Origin: an uncultured Porphyromonadaceae bacterium
Lineage (GTDB): Bacteria > Bacteroidota > Bacteroidia > Bacteroidales > Muribaculaceae
Direction of reading: 5' to 3'
Assembly (NCBI GenBank): GCA_905193995.1
Contig: CAJJQT010000068.1
Span: 1-8,472, forward strand
Length of the DNA: 8,472 bases
Below, piece after piece: positions 1 through 6,428 of this stretch. Both the position numbers and the translations under genes were made by a program. Each line of letters starts with the position of its first letter. Within the stretch, counting starts at the first letter, position 1. The notes beneath the pieces are model-generated. The model made no database searches and was not told where the DNA came from. It saw nothing but the letters and a program-made list of their open reading frames with translations.

Positions 1-2
1 TG

Positions 3-629
3 ATTGTGTTCACCGGCGACATCGTCAACCGCCACAGTCCCGAACTGATACCCTACACCGACATCCTGAGCGGACTCCGGGCTCCCGACGGAGTTTACTC
101 CGTGATGGGCAACCACGACTACGGCGACTACTTCGCCTGGCAGACGCCTGCGCATAAGCAGGCCGACATCGACTCGCTGCAGGCCATGCAGCGCCGCATG
201 GGCTGGCGCATGCTCAACAACGATCACACCTGGCTGCGCCGGGGCAGCGACTCGCTCGCACTGATCGGCGTCGAGAACATCGGCGATCCGCCTTTCCGCA
301 TCTACGGATCGCTCCGCCGGGCCTACCCCGACCTCGCCGACCGCAACACCAAAATACTGCTGTCGCACAATCCCGTCCACTGGACCGACTCCATCAGCGG
401 CCGCGACGACGTGAACGTGGCCCTGACCCTCTCCGGCCATACCCACGCCATGCAGATCGAGCTGCTGGGCATCTCGCCCGCAGCCATGCGCTACGACTGC
501 TGGAGTGGCCTCTACACCGACTCGCTCGGCCGCGACCTCTACGTCAACATAGGCCTCGGCGTCGTTGGGCTCCCCGCACGCATAGGCGCGACTCCCGAAA
601 TCACCCTTATCACCCTACACAGTAAATAA
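3..629 (+). CDS. Calcineurin-like metallophosphoesterase, 5' truncated
   Basis: The reading frame is already open at the window edge, so the gene is partial at its 5' end. A GTG at position 6 sits inside the conserved LIVFTGDIVN strand and is not a credible start. The visible motifs are GDIVN, GNHD (about residues 35-38 counted from position 6), SHNPVHW (about 120-126) and GHTH (144-147). These are metal-ligand blocks II to V of the calcineurin-like phosphoesterase fold, and block I (DxH) would lie upstream of the window. The C-terminal GLPARIGATPEITLITL is typical of the YaeI/YkuE-like branch. Bacteroidales members often carry N-terminal membrane helices, so this is probably a membrane-attached hydrolase of a phosphoester such as a lipid headgroup; the substrate cannot be told from sequence. 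Its TAA stop (627-629) directly abuts the tex ATG, so the two are probably cotranscribed. No internal damage is seen. Confidence 0.88.
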   Translation: MVFTGDIVNRHSPELIPYTDILSGLRAPDGVYSVMGNHDYGDYFAWQTPAHKQADIDSLQAMQRRMGWRMLNNDHTWLRRGSDSLALIGVENIGDPPFRIYGSLRRAYPDLADRNTKILLSHNPVHWTDSISGRDDVNVALTLSGHTHAMQIELLGISPAAMRYDCWSGLYTDSLGRDLYVNIGLGVVGLPARIGATPEITLITLHSK

Positions 630-2739
630 ATGTCCGACATTTTCGTCAGGGTTGCCGCAAACCTCAACCTGCCGGCCAACAAAGTCCGCGCCACCGTAGC
701 CCTCCTTGCCTCAGGTGCAACAGTGCCCTTCATCAGCCGCTACCGCAAGGAAGTGACCGGAGGCCTCGACGAGGTAGCCATACGCGACATCGAGGTCGAG
801 CTGCAGCGGCTCACAGCCCTCGACGAGCGCCGCCTCACCATCATCGGCACCATCGAACAGCAGGGCCGCATGACCGACGAGCTGCGCCGCGCGCTCGAGG
901 AAGCCGCCACCCCGACAGCCCTCGAGGACCTGTACCTTCCTTACCGCCCAAGGCGGCGCACCCGCGCCACTGTCGCCCGCGAACGCGGCCTCGAGCCCTT
1001 GGCCAAGATGATCATGGCGGGCGCCGACCCCGACGCCGTGGCCTCCCGCTTCGTCCGCGGCGAGGTCGCCTCGCCCGACGAGGCTCTGGCCGGAGCCTCG
1101 GATATCATCGCCGAGTGGGCGGCTGAGTCGCCCCGCCTGCGCTCGGCCCTCCGCTCGCGCTACCGCCGCGAAGCCGCCTTCACGGCCTCGATCGTTCCCG
1201 GCAAGGAATCCGAAGCCGACAAATACCGCACCTACGCGCATTTCCGCGCTCCATACCGTTCCATAGCCTCACACCAGTACCTGGCCCTGCGCCGAGGCGA
1301 GGCCGAGGGCATACTCAAGGTCGCCGTCAGCCTCGACGACGCCCGGGCCGTCGACGACCTCACCGCCCGCTTCATGCCCAAGGCTACTTCGGCCGCCGGC
1401 CGCAGCCTCATCGCAGACGCCGTGGCCGACTCCTACAGACGCTTGCTCAGGCCATCGATCGACAACGAGATGGCCGCCGAGGCCAAGGTCAAGGCCGACA
1501 CTGCAGCCATAGCCTTATTCTCCGGCAACCTGCGCCAGCTCCTCATGGCGCCGCCCCTGCGCGCCAAGCGCGTGATAGCCATAGATCCGGGCTTCCGTAC
1601 CGGCTGCAAGGTCGTGGCACTCAACGAGAGCGGCGACCTCCTCGACGACGCCGTCATATACCCCACCGAGCCTCGCCGCGACACCGTCGGCGCCATGCAC
1701 GTGCTCATGGACCTCATCGACCGCCACGACATACAGGCCATAGCCCTGGGCGACCGCACCGCATCGCGCGAGACCGAGCGATTCCTGCGCTCGTCGGGCA
1801 TCGCCGACTTCGCAGAGCTGTTCATCGTCAGCGAGAACGGCGCGTCCGTCTACTCCGCGTCCGACATCGCACGCGAGGAGCTGCCCGACAAAGACGTCAC
1901 CGTGCGCGGCGCCGTTTCCATCGGCCGCCGCCTCATCGACCCGCTCGCCGAGCTTGTCAAGATCGATCCCAAATCTATCGGCGTCGGCCAGTATCAGCAC
2001 GACGTCGACCAGGCGGCTCTGCGCGACGCACTCGACTTCACCGTCCTGAGCTGCGTCAACGCCGTAGGTGTCGACCTCGCCCCGCCTCCTGGGATACATC
2101 TCCGGCATAGGACAGGCCATGGCAGCCAAAATCGTGGACTTCCGCACCCACAACGGCCCATTCCGCTCGCGCCGAGCCCTGCTCGGCGTCCCCCGTCTGG
2201 GCAGCAAGACATTCGAGCAGGCCGCAGGCTTCCTGCGCGTGCCCGTTTCCGACAATCCCCTCGACAACACCGGCATTCACCCCGAATCATACCCCACCGC
2301 CGAGCGAATGGCCGCCGATCTGGGCGTCACCGTCGGGCAGCTCATCGGCGACACGACGCTTATCGACCGCATCGACCCCGCCCGCTACGCCGATGCCGGC
2401 GCCGCCACCGTCGCCGACATCATAGCCGAACTCCGCAAGCCCGGACGCGACCCGCGAATCGATGCCGAAAACGTCGAATTCGACGCCGACATCAACTCGA
2501 TCGACGATCTCAGCCCCGGAATGGTGCTCAACGGCAAGGTCAGCAACATCACGGCCTTCGGAGCATTCATCGACCTGGGCATCAAGGAGAACGGTCTGCT
2601 CCACGTCTCGCAGATGGGCGCCGGGCGCGTCAGCAATCCGTCGGAAGTCGTCCGTATCAACCAGATAATCCGCGTAAAGGTCCTCGATGTCGATCTCGAC
2701 CGGCACCGCATCAGCCTTACCGTCAAAGACCTGTCATGA
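630..2739 (+). pseudogene. tex: Tex family S1 RNA-binding transcription accessory protein, frameshifted
   Basis: Frame one (630 to about 2078) holds the Tex N-terminal helical region (SGATVPFISRYRKE, LEDLYLPYRPRRRT), the YqgF/RNase H-like domain (IAIDPGFRTGCK, near residue 316; TASRETERF) and the signature SIGVGQYQHDVDQ near residue 450. It reaches CVNAVGVDL and then turns to nonsense. The remainder continues in the +1 coordinate frame from about 2077 (SPRLLGYISGIG) through the helix-hairpin-helix region, HPESYP and a C-terminal S1 domain (GMVLNGKVSNITAFGAFIDLG) to TGA at 2737-2739. Tex proteins normally read VGV-D/E-x-NTAS here, and the NTA is absent. Restoring 11 bp brings both parts into frame as 706 aa, a usual Tex length. 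Tex proteins bind nucleic acid and affect transcription. The gene follows the phosphoesterase without a gap and overlaps folK by ATGA. The break is either a real mutation or a sequence/assembly error; all domains are otherwise intact, which favours a recent event or error. Confidence 0.87.
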
Positions 2740-3113
2740 CCGGGTGCATCCTTTGCATCGGCAGTAACCTGCCGCCGCGCCGCAGGCGCATAGCACGGGC
2801 CGTCGCGGCCCTCGCAGCCGTCGCCGAGGTTGAAGCCGTTTCCGCTCCGCATGAGAGCGACGACCACACAGCCCGCGGGCCGCGTTACATCAACGTGGCC
2901 GTGCGCGCCGTCACAGACCTTACTGCCGAGACACTTACCGCCCGGCTTCGCGGTATTGAGCGCGACTTAGGGCGGCAGCCCGGCTCCAAAGAAACAGGCC
3001 GAATGCCCATCGACATCGACCTAATCTGCTACGGCACCGCCGTAGTCAGCCCCGACGATTACGCCCGCCCGTACTTCCGTGCCTGCCTCGCCGATCTTCC
3101 TGCAGAACAGTAA
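2736..3113 (+). CDS. folK: Short HPPK (FolK-like) hydroxymethyldihydropteridine pyrophosphokinase
   Basis: A 125-residue protein resembling 6-hydroxymethyl-7,8-dihydropterin pyrophosphokinase, the folate-pathway enzyme that transfers pyrophosphate from ATP to the pterin. The visible landmarks are the N-terminal strand with GSN (residues 9-11), the RYINVAV strand near residue 50, the IERDLGR helix end (74-80) and PIDIDL (91-96). In the last, D93 and D95 correspond to the Mg-binding DxD of HPPK. It is shorter than typical HPPK (about 150-170 aa), lacking some of the loops, but short homologs seem usual in Bacteroidales, so catalysis is plausible rather than certain. The start ATG at 2736 overlaps the tex TGA (ATGA), which indicates translational coupling and decides the start. 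The same frame stays open upstream into frameshifted tex, so a gene caller can miss this start and report a false fusion. Confidence 0.72.
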   Translation: MTGCILCIGSNLPPRRRRIARAVAALAAVAEVEAVSAPHESDDHTARGPRYINVAVRAVTDLTAETLTARLRGIERDLGRQPGSKETGRMPIDIDLICYGTAVVSPDDYARPYFRACLADLPAEQ

Positions 3114-3124
3114 ATCCGCGTCCA

Positions 3125-3151
3125 AAAGCCGAAAAATCGGCCGCCGGCTTT
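3125..3151 (+). terminator. Possible weak terminator after folK
   Basis: Twelve bases after the folK stop, AAAGCCG (3125-3131) pairs with CGGCTTT (3145-3151) in a 7-bp stem. A competing smaller hairpin is GCCGA/TCGGC with an AAAA loop (3128-3141). Only a short T run follows, so termination would be weak. It separates the folK operon from the tRNA promoter. Confidence 0.3.
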
Positions 3152-3171
3152 CATATTACCAAAAAAATCGC

Positions 3172-3179
3172 TAATTTTG
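3172..3179 (+). promoter_or_regulatory. Bacteroidetes-type -7 promoter box for tRNA-Pro
   Basis: TAATTTTG matches the Bacteroidetes primary-sigma -7 consensus TAnnTTTG and ends 9 bases before the mature tRNA 5' end, which fits a start site just upstream of the tRNA. No clear -33 TTTG is seen; the upstream region is an A-rich run. The element is short, so the call rests mainly on its spacing. Confidence 0.55.
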
Positions 3180-3188
3180 CAGCCGATT

Positions 3189-3262
3189 CGGGGCGTAGCG
3201 CAGTCCGGTAGCGCTCCTGGTTTGGGACCAGGCGGTCGCAGGTTCGAATCCTGTCACCCCGA
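3189..3262 (+). tRNA. tRNA-Pro (anticodon UGG)
   Basis: A 74-nt cloverleaf folds by eye. The acceptor is 3189-3195 with 3255-3261 and discriminator A3262. The D stem is GCGC/GCGC (3198-3201, 3211-3214). The anticodon stem CCTGG/CCAGG (3216-3220, 3228-3232) carries loop TTTGGGA, with anticodon TGG at 3223-3225. The variable loop has 5 nt, and the T arm is GCAGG-TTCGAAT-CCTGT. The anticodon UGG reads proline CCN codons. CCA is not encoded (CAA follows). Two pairs are imperfect: C3194-A3256 (position 6-67) is a mismatch and G3238-T3254 (49-65) is a wobble. Confidence 0.96.
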
Positions 3263-3263
3263 C

Positions 3264-3321
3264 AAAAATAATCCGCCGGATATCAGCTGTTCGCAACTGA
3301 TATCCGGCGGATGCTTATTTT
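3264..3321. terminator. Strong bidirectional intrinsic terminator
   Basis: A perfect 16-bp inverted repeat (3271-3286 with 3297-3312) encloses a 10-base loop. It has an A-rich left flank (AAAAATA, 3264-3270) and a T-rich right flank (TTATTTT, 3315-3321). Read on the plus strand it ends the tRNA-Pro transcript, and read on the minus strand it lies 18 bases past the phosphatase stop and ends that operon with a T5 run. It sits exactly between convergent units. Confidence 0.9.
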
Positions 3322-3330
3322 AAGCGCACA

Positions 3331-4725
3331 TTACTGTTTGCCGGGACCTTTGAAAGGGGTGGGCTTTTTGTCCGGTTCCTGCGGCTCCTGCGGAGTTTTT
3401 ACTTTATTGATTATGTTGGCTGCGCCTACTCCGGCACCGCCGGCGTCATCGGCGTCGTCATCATCGGCGTCGGAAGGATCCGTATCAGCAGTGACAGTGG
3501 CGGTGACAGTGGCCGTCGCGTCGTCACCGCGAACGACCGCCTTTGATGATGCACCTTTCGACCGTGATTTTGATTTTCGCCTGGCGGCCTGCGGAGCGGG
3601 TTTGTCGGTCTCGTCATAGCCGTCGCCTCCGGCCGTGCGCATTACGGCGTCTACATCGAGTGCATCGTCATCATCGCTGTCAGCAGCTCCGCGGCGCACG
3701 TTCTCGGTCTTCGCCCCATCGGTCTTGATCAGATAGACGATCACGCCGGTGACTGCCGCCGCTGCTATGGCCAGCAGTATGTAGAGGAGCGTGCTGTTGC
3801 GCCGCTTCGGGGCTGCCTTGCGCTGCGATGCTGCCGGCGGCGGAGTCGCCTGGGCGGCAGCGACCTTGCGGGGTGCGGCGGCTGGCGCGGCGGCCGGTGA
3901 CGCTGCCATGGGCCGCCCGCGCTTGACGTCGTCGACGGTGCGCACCACGTCGTTGACACGCACGATGATGGCCGTGTGATTGTCATGGTTCTCGGCGGTC
4001 ATGTCGATCAGCGCCGACACCTTGTCGGCGTCGGCCTCGCCGCTGACGTCGGAGAACACCGACTTCAGATCGTCGTCGGTCATGTGCTCCAGCATCCCGT
4101 CGGAGCACATGAAGAATACGTCGCCGGGGCGCACGTCCTCGGTGTGGTATACGTCGGCCGGATTACGGCGGTCCTGGTGCGGCTGCATGGCGCGCGTAAG
4201 GACGTTCTTCTGCGGAAAGTCGCGTGCCTGCTCGGGTGTGAGCTCCCCTACCTTGATGAGTTCGTTGACCAGTGAGTGATCGGAGGTGGCGAACCTGATG
4301 CGCGTCGAGTCGCCGTCGACGCCCGGCCGGATGTGATAGACGCGCGAATCCCCGATATGCGCGATCGTGGCGCCCCGCGGATGCAGCTTCAGCATCGTCA
4401 TGGTGGTGCCCATTTTCTTGAGAGCGTTCGTGTCGCGGCTGTCGAGTGCGTCGTAGGCGCTGCTTACGGCCTTGTTGAGCATCTCGTCGCTGAACGGCGA
4501 GTCGGGCTCCGGACAAAGGCGCCCGATCTCAGCGGCCATGGCCTCGCACACAGTGGCGCTGGCCACTTCGCCGGCGTCGCACAGCAGAAACAGCCGGCTG
4601 TCGGATGTCATCTGGCCCGGCAAAGGATACAGCGAATCCTCCTGATGCGGACGCCCCTCGGCATCGGTGCGCTGGCCGTACTCCCAGATAGTATATGTCG
4701 ATATGGAATATTTCATCAGAAACAT
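3331..4725 (-). CDS. Membrane-anchored PPM/PP2C Ser/Thr protein phosphatase lacking the DGMGG motif
   Basis: Encodes 464 aa. The N-terminal PP2C domain (about 5-257) shows RPHQED (25-30), GTT (106-108), AHIGDSRVY (122-130), SDHSLV (148-153), NVLTRA (174-179), CSDG (207-210) and HDNHTAI (247-253). Next come an Ala/Pro-rich linker, one membrane helix at about 311-333, and a charged tail (334-464) mixing an acidic stretch with a Lys/Arg/Ser patch. PPM enzymes remove phosphate from phospho-Ser/Thr using two metal ions. The usual first metal site DGMGG is missing: the protein reads LLCD-AGEVASATVC (47-60) where relatives have CD-GMGGH-x-AGEVASATVC. About six residues seem deleted in frame, so activity as written is doubtful. 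Starts at 4725 or 4716 are both possible; MKYSIST at 4716 looks more like family N-termini. No Shine-Dalgarno is seen, and an A-rich leader precedes the gene. It lies 34 bp after the FHA gene in the same operon. Confidence 0.88.
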   Translation of the reverse strand: MFLMKYSISTYTIWEYGQRTDAEGRPHQEDSLYPLPGQMTSDSRLFLLCDAGEVASATVCEAMAAEIGRLCPEPDSPFSDEMLNKAVSSAYDALDSRDTNALKKMGTTMTMLKLHPRGATIAHIGDSRVYHIRPGVDGDSTRIRFATSDHSLVNELIKVGELTPEQARDFPQKNVLTRAMQPHQDRRNPADVYHTEDVRPGDVFFMCSDGMLEHMTDDDLKSVFSDVSGEADADKVSALIDMTAENHDNHTAIIVRVNDVVRTVDDVKRGRPMAASPAAAPAAAPRKVAAAQATPPPAASQRKAAPKRRNSTLLYILLAIAAAAVTGVIVYLIKTDGAKTENVRRGAADSDDDDALDVDAVMRTAGGDGYDETDKPAPQAARRKSKSRSKGASSKAVVRGDDATATVTATVTADTDPSDADDDDADDAGGAGVGAANIINKVKTPQEPQEPDKKPTPFKGPGKQ

Positions 4726-4759
4726 TGTTTTTTTTAACGGTCCTTTCTTCTCAGTGCTG

Positions 4760-5308
4760 TCATTGCACCGGATATACGAAATCGATGATGATCGGTTCGC
4801 CGCCCATGGGCTTGATCAGTATCTTGTCGCCGCCGCGGAGGGTTATGCGCTCGCCGTGCATCAGCGGCGTGCTGTTGACCCATGTAGGCTGCACGAAGTC
4901 TTTGTAAAGGCTCAGCACATGCACGAAGCTGCCGTCCGGTGCGCTCTCGACCTCGATGGTGAGATGCTCGCGGCTCATATAGCGCGACTCGTCGGGCAGC
5001 ATTATGCCGGCCGATGACGAAGATGCGCGGCGCCCGACGACGTTGCGGCCCGGCTGAAGCGGATAGGCGCAGCCGCCGTAGACAAGGGCGCCCGGGCGGC
5101 CGATCGGAGCCGGCTTGGGGGCGGCTGCCGGAGTCGGCTTGGGTGCGGCCGCCGGAGCCGGCTGCACGGCCACGTACTCGCCTACCGGGCGCCGCATCTT
5201 GCATACCGGGCATGTGACGAAAGCCGTAGGCTTGGGAGCGGTGCGGAATCTCAATACCGCCGAACAGTTGGGGCACCGCACCGTGGGCGAAGCTGACATT
5301 TCTGCCAT
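4760..5308 (-). CDS. Zinc-ribbon and FHA domain protein
   Basis: Encodes 182 aa. The N-terminus has a four-cysteine ribbon, CPNC (12-15) and CPVC (33-36), likely to bind zinc. A Pro/Ala/Lys linker (50-70) follows, built from an 8-residue AAPKPxPA repeat. The C-terminal half is a forkhead-associated domain with GRNVVGR (87-93), SREH (112-115) and WVNSTPL (143-149) at the usual GR, SxxH and N positions of the phosphothreonine-binding face; the common NG is NS here. FHA domains recognise phosphothreonine peptides, so this is probably a cytoplasmic reader or adaptor that works with the adjacent PPM phosphatase and a Ser/Thr kinase not in this window. The start at 5308 is an ATG; M4 at 5299 is an alternative. 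There is no Shine-Dalgarno sequence, as expected for Bacteroidetes. It lies second in a three-gene minus-strand unit. Confidence 0.9.
   Translation of the reverse strand: MAEMSASPTVRCPNCSAVLRFRTAPKPTAFVTCPVCKMRRPVGEYVAVQPAPAAAPKPTPAAAPKPAPIGRPGALVYGGCAYPLQPGRNVVGRRASSSSAGIMLPDESRYMSREHLTIEVESAPDGSFVHVLSLYKDFVQPTWVNSTPLMHGERITLRGGDKILIKPMGGEPIIIDFVYPVQ
5106..5163 (-). repeat. 24-bp in-frame tandem repeat in FHA linker
   Basis: Two near-identical 24-bp units (5106-5129 and 5130-5153) plus a 10-base partial unit encode the AAPKPxPA linker repeat. The copy number may vary among strains because the units differ at only a few bases. Confidence 0.75.
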
Positions 5309-5344
5309 TTATCTATCGTATTTTTGAGTTAATGTATCAGCACA

Positions 5345-5384
5345 GACCGGCCGGAAAGCCTTCGGGAGGCGTTCCGGCGCGGTC
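5345..5384 (-). other. Imperfect hairpin in the intergenic leader before the FHA gene
   Basis: Positions 5345-5361 and 5367-5384 pair over about 16 bp with one bulged base (5379) and one A/G mismatch (5357/5371), closed by a 5-base TCGGG loop. It lies in the 105-bp gap between the acidic protein stop and the FHA start. Neither strand has a T run directly after it, so it is not a clear intrinsic terminator. It may stabilise or process the mRNA, or attenuate transcription between the two genes. Confidence 0.5.
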
Positions 5385-5413
5385 ATCGTGTCAGTAATGA
5401 ATTGCAGCGGGCA

Positions 5414-6330
5414 TCAGATGTCGAGAGCCTGATCGTCAGTGATGTCTATGTCCGGATCGCTGTCGGCCGTATCGTCCGTGACATCGATGTCCAGATCGTC
5501 GACCACTTCGTCGGGATTCTCGTCGACCTCAACCTCATCGTAGTCGATCACATTGATATCAAGCCCTGTATTGGTCGAGATATCCTGCAGGGTGACTCCT
5601 GCCGCCGATACATCCTCCGTCTCGCCGGGATCGAGCTCGCCGTTGTCGTTCAGGTCCGACACTATCACGTCGATGGTGCCGTCGCCGTCCTGGTCGATCA
5701 TGTAGGTTTCGTGGCCGTCGACGCGCATTTCCACATATCCCATGCCCAGGGTGTTGTCCTGAACTATGCCGATTACCTCGACATCGGGTTCCTCGCCCGA
5801 CGTGGCCGTGGTGACGCTGCCCGTGGGATCCTCGCCAGGATCCTCGCCAGGCTGGCGCTCCTGCGGCCCGTTCTGTCCGTTGGGATCCTCGTTTGGATCA
5901 TCGCCGGTCTTGGCGTTGGGGTCGTGGCCCTGATCGTCCTGGCCGTGATCGCCGTGATCGCCGTTGTCGTCGCCTGTCTGGCCTCCGTGGTCCTGGCCCT
6001 GATGCGAGCCGTCGATATGATTCCAGTCGAAATGGCTGCCGAAAGCCTGCTGCTCAGCCGGCGTCATCGAGTTCCATTCCTGCGCGGTGTAGGTGCCGTA
6101 GACATTCCCGTGCCACACGAATGCGCCACCGGCGCCGACTTCGCCGCGTGCGGCCGCGAACGCCTCGCCGAAGGTCATGTCGTCAGTCACCGTAGTGGCG
6201 AAGCTGATCTCGCCGTCGGAGAGACCGCGTACGTCGACCCGGTTGTCGATGACCACTTCACCGCCGTTTTCCTCGTCGTCGATCACCTCGTCGTCGTCAT
6301 CGACCACGATCGCGTCGATGGTCTCCTCAT
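5414..6330 (-). CDS. Acidic Bacteroidales protein with EF-hand-like loops, 5' end lost at the junction
   Basis: The open frame runs from 6466, but only the part from roughly 6330 down is native; before that it translates foreign sequence (see the relQ fragment). The native part has a very acidic start (DAIVVDDDDEVID) and a compact conserved block, FGEAFAAARGEVGAGG then HGNVYGTYTAQEWNSMTP, ending in FDWNHID. A low-complexity Gly/Asp/His/Gln stretch follows (about 6010 to 5822), then a folded C-terminal segment. At 5695-5621 it has DQDGDGTID and DLNDNGELDPGE. The second has Asp/Asn/Glu at all six EF-hand ligand positions; the first lacks the twelfth. The protein ends in Asp-rich repeats. I recognise this type from Bacteroidales genomes but know no assigned function. 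Calcium binding is an inference. It is first of the unit with the FHA and PPM genes, which suggests a linked role. The true start is not in this window. Confidence 0.65.
5621..5695 (-). other. EF-hand-like calcium-binding loops
   Basis: The two acidic loops are separated by a short hydrophobic VIVS segment. Loop two has D, N, N, E, D and E at positions 1, 3, 5, 7, 9 and 12. Loop one has D, D, D, T and D at 1, 3, 5, 7 and 9 and Val at 12. This spacing resembles dockerin or extended EF-hand modules rather than a random acidic run. Confidence 0.6.
5826..5849. repeat. 12-bp tandem duplication
   Basis: GGATCCTCGCCA occurs twice back to back (5826-5837, 5838-5849) and encodes the GEDPGEDP stretch in the low-complexity region of the acidic protein. 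Confidence 0.8.
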
Positions 6331-6428
6331 CGCCGATCTGCTGTTTATATTTCAGCTGATGCTCCAACGCTGCCCAGAAATCCATCGCCAGAGTACGGAT
6401 CTGGATCTCTGCCATACATTCCTGGTGG
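6331..6428 (-). pseudogene. Internal fragment of a RelQ/YjbM-like (p)ppGpp synthetase
   Basis: On the minus strand this stretch encodes ECMAEIQIRTLAMDFW followed by AALEHQLKYKQQI. EIQIRTLAMDFWA-LEH-LKYK is the hallmark of the RelA/SpoT nucleotidyltransferase domain in the small Firmicutes alarmone synthetases, which make (p)ppGpp from ATP and GTP/GDP. Only about 30 residues are present. The upstream GTP/ATP-binding part and the downstream C-terminal helices are both missing, so no function is possible. Its frame is continuous with the acidic Bacteroidales gene by chance, giving a false 350-aa fusion. Codons such as AAA, TAT and CAG in its core differ from both flanks. The edges are uncertain by about 15 bp: family similarity fades near 6325-6340 and near 6428. 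Confidence 0.75.

Noticed and set aside
2070..2100. Programmed ribosomal frameshifting in tex
   Set aside because: No slippery heptamer or downstream structure stands out, and conserved residues are missing at the shift, which indicates a deletion.
3189..3321. tRNA-Pro as an integration site with attachment repeat
   Set aside because: No direct repeat of the tRNA 3' end and no integrase are found in the window; the palindrome downstream is explained as a terminator.
5822..6010. Short repeats considered as a CRISPR array
   Set aside because: The repeats are 9-12 bp, contiguous and in frame, and encode Gly/Asp/His-rich protein; there are no spacers.
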